In this document: one piece after another, positions 1 to 4,655 of the stretch
Layout of the letters: each line of letters opens with the position of its first letter
Numbering within the stretch: position 1 is the stretch's first letter
Assembly: GCA_946222725.1 (NCBI GenBank)
Contig: CAMIHT010000097.1
Location: forward strand, 1 to 6,327
Direction: 5' to 3'
DNA length: 6,327 nucleotides
From: Actinotignum schaalii
Lineage (GTDB): Bacteria; Actinomycetota; Actinomycetes; Actinomycetales; Actinomycetaceae
Notes under the pieces: model-generated
Database searches by the model: none
The model's input: the letters and a program-made list of their open reading frames with translations, nothing else
What the model was told of the DNA's origin: nothing
Made by a program: the position numbers and the translations under genes

Positions 1-290
1 ATCTGCGGGATCATATCCACGTACCCGCCGTTACCGTCCGGGAACTTATGGACCTTATCGCGCGAAGTCCCCAGCATGGTGCCGCCCTGCGTCAAAATCC
101 CGGCCAGGGAATCCGAATCCAGCGGCATATAGCGGTTATTGACGAGCCCGGTAATACCGTTGCGGTACCCCACCAGCTCCATGCCGTATTTGCCCATCGC
201 GGCTTTTCCGAAACCGCGGATGGCGGCATTGAGCCCGGGGGCATCCCCGCCGGCAGTGAGGATACCGACCCGCTTCACTGCTTTCCCCAT
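1..290 (-). CDS. pfkA: 6-phosphofructokinase, N-terminal part (runs off the left edge)
   Basis: This is the first 96 residues of a phosphofructokinase, the cytoplasmic glycolytic enzyme that phosphorylates fructose 6-phosphate at C1. The start reads [20 protein letters not shown]. The [13 protein letters not shown] stretch (residues 14-26) is the conserved glycine-rich phosphate-donor loop of the PFK family. [10 protein letters not shown] (residues 68-77) is the second family signature and ends in the Arg that helps bind the donor. The segment that separates ATP-dependent from pyrophosphate-dependent enzymes (GGDGS or GGDD) lies outside the window, so the donor is undecided. PPi-dependent enzymes are known in Actinomyces. 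The ATG at 290 has GGAAG at 297-301, six bases away. A GTG at 278 would give the more typical start MKRVGILT and has its own GGGGA, so the true start may be there. The gene lies 3 bases after the crgA stop, and its ribosome site is inside crgA, so the two are probably co-transcribed and translationally coupled. Confidence 0.93.
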   Translation of the reverse strand, partial: MGKAVKRVGILTAGGDAPGLNAAIRGFGKAAMGKYGMELVGYRNGITGLVNNRYMPLDSDSLAGILTQGGTMLGTSRDKVHKFPDGNGGYVDMIPQ

Positions 291-293
291 CGG

Positions 294-671
294 CTACTTC
301 CACCCCATTGTCATGAGGAATCCCACGATCATAAAGCCGAATCCGAGGAACAGATTGCCGTTATTCCACCCCGGAATAGGGAAGCGGCCACCCGTCACAT
401 AAGCGAGTACCACCACGATAAGCCCGATAATCATGAGCGTGCACATCACCGGCGCCCACCAGCTCGGCGAGCGACGATCCTTCTGCGCGACCTTACGGGA
501 GCGCTTGGCTGCGTCCTTTTCCCGGGTGGCCTGCGCTTCAATATCGCGTTTGGTGCCGGGGCGGCGCACGTCCTTCGCCGAGGGAGCAGCGCTCTTGCGC
601 GACTTCCGAGCCGGGGCAGCGTTGCCGGCGGCTTCCGAAAGTTCGGGTTCGTCGTACTGTTGATCTGTCAT
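294..671 (-). CDS. crgA: Cell division protein CrgA
   Basis: The gene encodes a 125-residue membrane protein of the CrgA family, an actinobacterial division factor. In Streptomyces CrgA affects FtsZ ring formation. In Mycobacterium it contacts FtsZ, FtsQ, FtsI and PbpA at the septum. Residues 1-68 are charged, rich in Lys, Arg and Ala, and probably disordered in the cytoplasm. Two membrane helices follow, at about 71-92 (starting SWWAPVMCTLMIIGLIVVV) and 105-122 (NLFLGFGFMIVGFLMTMG). They are joined by a short loop carrying RFPIPGWNNGN. The SWWAPVM motif, the PIPG turn and the GFGFMIVGF helix are typical of the family. The N-terminal tail is longer than in the roughly 90-residue mycobacterial protein. 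The ATG at 671 is preceded by GGAAGG with a spacing of about eight bases. It is divergent from the sortase gene and sits directly upstream of pfkA. Confidence 0.95.
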   Translation of the reverse strand: MTDQQYDEPELSEAAGNAAPARKSRKSAAPSAKDVRRPGTKRDIEAQATREKDAAKRSRKVAQKDRRSPSWWAPVMCTLMIIGLIVVVLAYVTGGRFPIPGWNNGNLFLGFGFMIVGFLMTMGWK

Positions 672-927
672 GTTCTACCTTCCGCGGTTCCTTCCGCCCC
701 TAAGCCTAACGAAGTAACGCGCCCGGTGGCGCGCCGCATCGCCCGATTCCTCTGGTATTTTTTCACAAAAGCCGGCGCGGGGCCATGTGCACGGCCGCTG
801 GCGGGTAGCGCGCGGGCGCAGTGGCGGCGTCGTCGTAAAAATGAGGGGAGTTATCTCACCGCATTTTTCGAGCCGGAACCACTATTCTGTTTCTAGTACG
901 AATCCGGTGGCAGTGGAAGGTGAGACT
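672..927. promoter_or_regulatory. Divergent intergenic region between crgA and the sortase gene
   Basis: These 256 bases separate two genes pointing away from each other, so both promoters should lie here. On the plus strand TATTCT at 883-888 is the best -10-like hexamer, about 40 bases before the sortase ATG, but no good -35 matches it at 16-18 bases. On the minus strand I see no convincing promoter for crgA. An AT-rich patch around 752-770 (TATTTTTTCACAAAA) stands out against the GC-rich background. A small inverted repeat lies at 837-868. An open frame extending the sortase upstream to 787 crosses this region but has no credible start. Confidence 0.4.
837..868. repeat. Short inverted repeat upstream of the sortase gene
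   Basis: AAAAATG at 837-843 is repeated inverted as CATTTTT at 862-868, a perfect 7-base match with an 18-base interior. The interior itself contains an alternative pair, TGAG/CTCA (842-845 with 855-858). It sits just upstream of the candidate -10 of the sortase gene. It could be an operator or a 5' structure. Because it is short and A/T-rich, chance is also possible. Confidence 0.35.
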
Positions 928-1830
928 ATGCGCGAACAGCAGCCCGAACGGGGGCGCCGTGCGGGAAAGCGTGCGGCGGAAGGGAACGCCACTCGCGCCC
1001 CGCGGCACGAAGCTGTGGGGCGGTACCGCCCTGCTACCGCCGGTGCAGGTACGACGGCGCAGCTTCCCGCCCAGGTCGCCACCGCCACCGTCACCGCAAC
1101 TCGACCGGCCGCACCCGCGCGGCGCCGCGGCGGCATCCTCAATGCCATTATTGGCGTGATCGGAGAGCTGCTCATTACCGCAGGTATCGTGGTGGGCCTC
1201 TTCATCGTGTGGCAGGTGTACTGGACTGACCTGGGCGCGAACCGCGATCAGGCCCAGCAGATCGAGAACGTCAATAAGCAATGGGGCGATCCGCGGGGGG
1301 CCACTAAGGTAGGGACCCCGCGCACGGATGCCCCGCCGGCCGCGGATCACGTGAATCGTACGGGTGACCTGGAAGGCATTATTTACATCCCGCGCTTCGG
1401 TGCCGACTGGCGGTACACCGTCAAATACGGCGTGGACTTGGAAGCCGTGGTGGATACCGGGAGCTTCGGGCATTACCCGGATACCCAGTACGTGGGCGAG
1501 GTTGGCAATTACGCGATCACCGCGCACCGCCAAACCTACGGCGCGGCCATGCGCGATGTGCCTGAGCTCCAGCCCGGCGACCCCATCATCGTACAAACGA
1601 AGAACGCCTACTACGTTTACAAAGTGAGTGAGCACGAGGTTGTACCGCCCACGCAGGTCGGCGTGCTGGCGCCGGTGCCGAATAAGCCGGAGGAGGCACC
1701 CACCCAGCGTATCCTCACCATCACCACCTGCCATCCGCCCTTTGTGTCCAGCGATCGCTGGATCACCTACGCCACCCTCGATCATTGGGTCGACGCCGCC
1801 GAGGGCGCCCCGGCAGAGCTGGCGAAGTAG
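928..1830 (+). CDS. srtE: Class E sortase, N-terminally membrane-anchored
   Basis: This 300-residue protein is a cysteine transpeptidase that cleaves surface proteins at a C-terminal sorting signal (LAXTG for characterised class E enzymes) and joins them to peptidoglycan precursors outside the membrane. Residues 1-68 are a basic, Ala/Pro-rich cytoplasmic tail. A membrane helix covers about 70-98 (ILNAIIGVIGELLITAGIVV and onward). The sortase fold begins near residue 147. The catalytic triad is visible as His200 in ITAHRQTYGA, Cys268 in LTITTCHPPF and Arg277 in SSDRWITY. The TTCHP form of the cysteine motif and HRxTYG around the histidine point to class E. I chose the ATG at 928 because GGAAGGTGAG at 915-924 precedes it. 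The frame stays open upstream to 787, but that extension has no family-like sequence. No sortase substrate or pilin gene is in the window, so this is probably a housekeeping sortase. The small membrane-protein gene follows 56 bases later. Confidence 0.93.
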   Translation: MREQQPERGRRAGKRAAEGNATRAPRHEAVGRYRPATAGAGTTAQLPAQVATATVTATRPAAPARRRGGILNAIIGVIGELLITAGIVVGLFIVWQVYWTDLGANRDQAQQIENVNKQWGDPRGATKVGTPRTDAPPAADHVNRTGDLEGIIYIPRFGADWRYTVKYGVDLEAVVDTGSFGHYPDTQYVGEVGNYAITAHRQTYGAAMRDVPELQPGDPIIVQTKNAYYVYKVSEHEVVPPTQVGVLAPVPNKPEEAPTQRILTITTCHPPFVSSDRWITYATLDHWVDAAEGAPAELAK

Positions 1831-1886
1831 GCGGCCGGTTGGCCGCGAGGCTAGCAGACATACATGAAGAAGAAACGGAGCACACA

Positions 1887-2045
1887 ATGTACGGATTTAT
1901 TTGGCGGCACCTGCCCGGCCCGACGTGGCTGAAGGTCATCGAGGCCCTCATCATCATCGCCGCGATTGTTTTCGCGCTCTTTGAGTGGGTTTTCCCCTGG
2001 GTGAATACTGTGTTCCGCCCGCAGGACACCACCATCAGCCAGTAG
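1887..2045 (+). CDS. Small conserved single-helix membrane protein next to the sortase
   Basis: The gene encodes 52 residues starting MYGFIWRHLPGPTWLKVIEA. One hydrophobic helix spans about 16-38 (KVIEALIIIAAIVFALFEWV and onward), followed by FPWVNTVF and a short polar tail ending in TTISQ. The pattern WRHLPGPxW, then a helix, then WVFPWV, recalls small uncharacterised proteins that accompany class E sortase genes in other actinobacteria. This is from memory of such loci, not from a search. The ATG at 1887 has GGAG at 1877-1880, six bases upstream. An ATG at 1864 is out of frame. It probably shares a transcript with the sortase. Its function is unknown; the position suggests a role in the envelope or a link to the sortase, which is inference. 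It is well supported as real because of the ribosome site, helix and position. Confidence 0.85.
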   Translation: MYGFIWRHLPGPTWLKVIEALIIIAAIVFALFEWVFPWVNTVFRPQDTTISQ

Positions 2046-2057
2046 CCCGCCCCTGGA

Positions 2058-2119
2058 AACAAAGTGGTACTGGAGCTACAGCCAACGGCCGATTTTCTGT
2101 TCTGGAGTACCACTTTGTT
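2058..2119. repeat. Long imperfect palindrome after the sortase operon
   Basis: AACAAAGTGGTACT at 2058-2071 is repeated exactly inverted as AGTACCACTTTGTT at 2106-2119, a perfect 14-base match. The exact centre is the palindrome CGGCCG (2086-2091), so the whole 62 bases are symmetric about one axis with a decayed middle. It begins 13 bases after the stop of the small membrane-protein gene, where a terminator would be expected. There is no T-tract beyond the stem beyond the TTTGTT inside the arm. It could end transcription of the sortase operon, or be a remnant of a mobile intergenic repeat. Confidence 0.75.
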
Positions 2120-2174
2120 CGGCAATAGTTTTACATCTACCTCGGGCGCCTCACCAGCCCCTGGGGAGGGGCCA

Positions 2175-2233
2175 TGTGTTTTCCGGGGTGTACTTCGCAT
2201 GTACGACATCCGCAGTACACCCCGGAAAAAACA
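2175..2233. repeat. Near-perfect 59-base palindrome
   Basis: TTTTCCGGGGTGTACT at 2179-2194 pairs perfectly with AGTACACCCCGGAAAA at 2214-2229 (16 bases). The symmetry extends outward by three more pairs after one mismatch (2175-2177 with 2231-2233). It also extends inward through CG/CG and ATGT/ACAT with two mismatches, leaving a 3-base loop at 2203-2205. About 25 of 28 possible pairs form. The T-run is at the 5' side and the A-run at the 3' side on the plus strand, so it does not read as a normal intrinsic terminator there. As RNA it would fold into a very stable hairpin; as DNA it could extrude as a cruciform. Confidence 0.85.
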
Positions 2234-2261
2234 CCCCGCCCCCGCCGGCTTACGCACTCAC

Positions 2262-2280
2262 GCCCCGCCGGCCGCGGGGC
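2262..2280. repeat. Short GC-rich hairpin
   Basis: GCCCCGC at 2262-2268 pairs with GCGGGGC at 2274-2280 around a five-base loop. No T-tract follows on either strand. In GC-rich DNA such stems arise by chance, so it is noted mainly because it adds to the cluster of symmetric elements in this spacer. Confidence 0.4.
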
Positions 2281-2303
2281 AGCGATGCTTCCGCGGGCAA
2301 ACA

Positions 2304-2384
2304 TAGTGCAAATTCCGGACGGTCGGGCGCGCGTAGTGCAAACTCAGAGCAGAAATCGGGCCAAAATAGTGCGTAGATTTGCAC
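2304..2384. repeat. Degenerate TAGTGCAAA repeats with an inverted copy
   Basis: TAGTGCAAATTC at 2304-2315 recurs as TAGTGCAAACTC at 2334-2345, 30 bases on. TAGTGC appears a third time at 2367-2372, 33 bases further. GATTTGCAC at 2376-2384 is an inverted copy of the same core (GTGCAAATC). The first two units also each contain TCGGGC later in the unit. This looks like a worn tandem or dispersed repeat and not a protein-coding or CRISPR structure. Confidence 0.6.
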
Positions 2385-2434
2385 CCTGGTGTGGGCCCTC
2401 TACTGAAATCTTAAGTAAATGGATAGAACGCGAA

Positions 2435-2468
2435 AGCCCGCATCACAGAAAAACATGCGATGCGGGCT
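2435..2468 (-). terminator. Probable terminator of the rodA-pbpA-pknB operon
   Basis: AGCCCGCATC at 2435-2444 pairs exactly with GATGCGGGCT at 2459-2468, a 10-base stem with a 14-base loop. Read on the minus strand it starts 25 bases beyond the pknB stop, and the stem ends in GCTTTCGCGTTC. That gives a short, imperfect U-tract on that strand only. The position and stem strength suggest a rho-independent or U-poor actinobacterial terminator for the kinase operon. Confidence 0.65.
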
Positions 2469-2483
2469 AAGTTCGCGGAACTT
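2469..2483. repeat. Small hairpin between pknB and its terminator
   Basis: AAGTTC at 2469-2474 pairs with GAACTT at 2478-2483 around the three-base loop GCG. It abuts the larger stem at 2435-2468, giving two hairpins in tandem downstream of pknB. It may strengthen termination or protect the 3' end of the transcript. Confidence 0.45.
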
Positions 2484-2493
2484 GGCTAGCTAC

Positions 2494-4626
2494 TTACCCG
2501 TTCCCCTGGCCGGTGGGCGCGGGATTGGGATGGGCACCGCCGCCCGACCCGCCGGAGCCTCCCGATCCGCCCGAGCCGGAGCCGCCGGAACCTGAGCCCG
2601 CGGGCGGGGTGCTCGGGGTGGGAGTGGGTGCCGGGGCGATGCCCACGGTAATACGCATCTCGGTATCGCGTTGCACCACGGTGCCCGGGGCGATGCTCGC
2701 ATCCACGACCTTACCGACCTTCGCCGGATCGGTGACTTCCTGCTCGCTTTGGCCCACAACCGTGAGGCGCGCATCGCGCAGCGCCGCCCGCGCCTCATCC
2801 ACGCTCATGCCGCGTACATCCGGAACTGCCACATTGCCGCTGGCCACCTGCAGTTTCACGGTGCTGCCCGGCTTCACGCTTTCACCCACATTAGGGCTGG
2901 TGGATACCACCCGGTCGCGGTCCTCGCTCGGGTCATTGACCTGCTCCATACCGCCCACGGTCAGCCCCGCCGCGCGCAGCGCCTGGGAGGCTTGATCCGT
3001 GCTCATCCCCACCACATCGGGAACCTGCACGGCGGATGGACCGGAGGAGAAGTGCAAGGTCACCCGGCTGCCCACATCCACGGTGCTCCGCATCGCCGGA
3101 TTAGAGGACACGACCAGCCCCTTGTCCACGGTATCGCTGGCTACATCCGTACCGCGCACGAACTCCAGGCCCAAGCTAGTCAGCTGCTGGCTGGCCTGCA
3201 CCTCGGTCCACCCCACCATATCGGGGATCGCCACCTGCGCCACCGCGGTTTCGGTGGGTTGTGGTTCGGCGGAGTCGCCCCGCCCGGATAGGAAGAACCA
3301 GCCCAGAATCCCCAGGGCAATAACAAGCAACGCCACCCCGCCCCAGATGAAGGGCGCACTGGACTTCTTCTTTACCGGCGGTTGTGCCCCGGTGGCCGTT
3401 GGGTCATAGCCCGGATAGCTCCCGGTGGGGTAGCTGCCCGTGGGGTAAGCCCCGGGGTAGGCGCCCGTCGGGTACCCACCCGGGTAGGTGGGCGCGCCGC
3501 CCGGCTGCGCCGTCGTACTAGACATCGCACCCGCACCGGCACCGCCCGCGGCACCACCGGCGCTCCCGGCAGTCGCGGTGGGATAAGCAGTAGTGGAAGC
3601 TGGGCGTGTGTTCGCGGCCGAATATGCCTGAGTGGCAGCCGTCGCGGCATTCGCACCCGCTGCACCAGCACCCGCGGCACCGGCAACGCCGGCTGCACCG
3701 ATACCGGCACCGGCAATCGCCCCCGCCCCGTAAGCATTCCAGGAGGTAACCGCCGGGGCGTCCACGCCTTCCCCGCGCGCCGCTGCCAGCAGGTCCGCGC
3801 GGAATTCTGCGGCATCCTGGTAGCGGTCCTCGCGGCTCTTTGCCAGGGATTTCATGACAACGCGGTCAATAGCATCCGGAATATCGGAAGCGATCTGGGA
3901 AGCCGGCTTCGGGGTTTCGGAAACATGCTGGTAGGCCACCGCCACCGCGCTATCGCCCACGAAAGGCGGGCGCCCGGTGAGGAGTTCGTAGAGCACGCAG
4001 CCGGTGGAATACAGGTCGGAGCGCGCATCCACCACTTCCCCGCGCGCCTGTTCGGGGGAGAGATACTGGGCGGTTCCCACCACGGAATTGGTCTGCGTCA
4101 TCGTGGCAGCGGAATCGGCAATCGCGCGGGCGATCCCGAAGTCCATGACCTTCACCTTGCCGCCGGTGGTGAGCATAATATTGCCCGGCTTGATATCGCG
4201 GTGAATGATGCCCTCGTGATGGGAGTATTCCAGCGCGGAGAGCACCCCCACCACAATCTGCACGGCCTCCCCGATGGGCACCGGATCCCCACCGTGCAGT
4301 AGGGAAGCCACGGTGCGGCCCTTGACGTACTCCATGACGATATAGGGCAGCGCCAGCTCGGTACCGCCCGTAGAGGTCACGGTTTCCTCACCGGTGTCAT
4401 ACACGGACACGATGGAGGGGTGATTGAGCGCGGCCGCTGATTGCGCTTCACGCCGGAAACGGGCCAGGAAGGTGGCATCCTGCGCCAGGTCGGTGCGCAG
4501 GATCTTAATCGCTACCGTGCGTGAGAGGCGGGTGTCGTAGCCGAGATGTACCTCGGCCATACCGCCTCGACCGATGATCTCGCCCACCTGGTAGCGGTTG
4601 CCGAGTACGCGGGGGATATCATTCAC
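2494..4626 (-). CDS. pknB: PASTA-domain serine/threonine protein kinase PknB
   Basis: This 710-residue membrane kinase phosphorylates proteins of cell growth and division in response to wall fragments. The kinase domain spans about 12-282. It has the glycine loop GRGGMAEV (19-26), Lys41 in VAIK, Glu60, HRDIKPGN (142-149, catalytic Asp144), DFG (162-164) and SPE (190-192). Thr177 and Thr179 in MTQTNSVVGTAQYLSPEQA match the activation-loop phosphothreonines of mycobacterial PknB. A low-complexity linker (about 290-417) precedes a membrane helix at 426-446 (IWGGVALLVIALGILGWFFL). Three PASTA domains lie outside the cell (about 464-530, 531-597 and 598-663; VPDVVGM and VPDVRGM starts). A Pro, Gly and Ser tail (664-710) ends the protein. 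Mycobacterial PknB has four PASTA domains and about 626 residues. The start is GTG at 4626, with AAAGG nine bases upstream. It is the last gene of the operon, 29 bases after pbpA. Confidence 0.97.
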   Translation of the reverse strand: MNDIPRVLGNRYQVGEIIGRGGMAEVHLGYDTRLSRTVAIKILRTDLAQDATFLARFRREAQSAAALNHPSIVSVYDTGEETVTSTGGTELALPYIVMEYVKGRTVASLLHGGDPVPIGEAVQIVVGVLSALEYSHHEGIIHRDIKPGNIMLTTGGKVKVMDFGIARAIADSAATMTQTNSVVGTAQYLSPEQARGEVVDARSDLYSTGCVLYELLTGRPPFVGDSAVAVAYQHVSETPKPASQIASDIPDAIDRVVMKSLAKSREDRYQDAAEFRADLLAAARGEGVDAPAVTSWNAYGAGAIAGAGIGAAGVAGAAGAGAAGANAATAATQAYSAANTRPASTTAYPTATAGSAGGAAGGAGAGAMSSTTAQPGGAPTYPGGYPTGAYPGAYPTGSYPTGSYPGYDPTATGAQPPVKKKSSAPFIWGGVALLVIALGILGWFFLSGRGDSAEPQPTETAVAQVAIPDMVGWTEVQASQQLTSLGLEFVRGTDVASDTVDKGLVVSSNPAMRSTVDVGSRVTLHFSSGPSAVQVPDVVGMSTDQASQALRAAGLTVGGMEQVNDPSEDRDRVVSTSPNVGESVKPGSTVKLQVASGNVAVPDVRGMSVDEARAALRDARLTVVGQSEQEVTDPAKVGKVVDASIAPGTVVQRDTEMRITVGIAPAPTPTPSTPPAGSGSGGSGSGGSGGSGGSGGGAHPNPAPTGQGNG
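2536..2598 (-). repeat. Gly-Ser repeat tract in the 3' end of pknB
   Basis: Residues 677-697 of PknB consist almost only of Gly and Ser (GSGSGGSGSGGSGGSGGSGG), coded by short near-identical GGC/TCC-type units. It lies outside the cell after the last PASTA domain. Such tracts change length by slippage between strains. Confidence 0.7.
3403..3486 (-). repeat. YPTG-type tandem repeat tract in the pknB linker
   Basis: Residues 381-408 of PknB are six successive 4-5 residue units: YPGG, YPTGA, YPGA, YPTGS, YPTGS, YPGYD. The DNA repeats GGGGTAGCTGCC-like 15-base units with few changes, so this is a genuine minisatellite-like tract in frame. It lies on the cytoplasmic side, shortly before the membrane helix. 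Tyr/Pro/Gly tracts of this kind are seen in disordered regions of actinobacterial kinases and FHA proteins. Confidence 0.75.
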
Positions 4627-4655
4627 GTCGCGTCACCTTTCTGCTGAGCATCTGC

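Larger units (their letters stand above)
2046..2493. other. Non-coding spacer between convergent genes, rich in palindromes
   Basis: These 448 bases separate the small membrane-protein gene (plus strand) from the end of pknB (minus strand). I find no believable gene: the open frames present have no ribosome site, no membrane or domain pattern and proline/arginine-rich translations typical of GC-rich shadows. The contents, in order, are a 62-base imperfect palindrome (2058-2119), a 59-base near-perfect palindrome (2175-2233), a GC hairpin (2262-2280), TAGTGC repeats (2304-2384), an AT-richer stretch (about 2400-2432), the probable pknB terminator (2435-2468) and a small hairpin (2469-2483). 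Confidence 0.8.

Noticed and set aside
787..927. Upstream extension of the sortase to an earlier start
   Set aside because: The ATG at 928 has a strong ribosome site, and the extra 47 residues look like translated intergenic DNA.
856..1887. Open frame of 343 codons antisense to the sortase
   Set aside because: It covers the sortase gene on the opposite strand, has no domain pattern, and the sortase carries a complete catalytic triad and ribosome site.
2175..2233. Insertion sequence or complete MITE
   Set aside because: No transposase and no clear target duplication flank the palindrome, so only a palindromic repeat can be claimed.
2304..2384. Possible CRISPR array
   Set aside because: The shared core is only about 9-12 bases, there are just two or three units, and the intervals are too short for repeat plus spacer.
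2379..2407. Promoter with TTGCAC as -35
   Set aside because: No acceptable -10 lies at 16-18 bases, and no plus-strand gene follows.
2064..2470. Small open frames in the convergent spacer
   Set aside because: They run through both arms of palindromes, lack ribosome sites and show no protein-like composition.
3382..4302. Open frame of 306 codons antisense to the pknB kinase domain and linker
   Set aside because: It is an Arg/Gly-rich mirror frame of pknB with no independent evidence.
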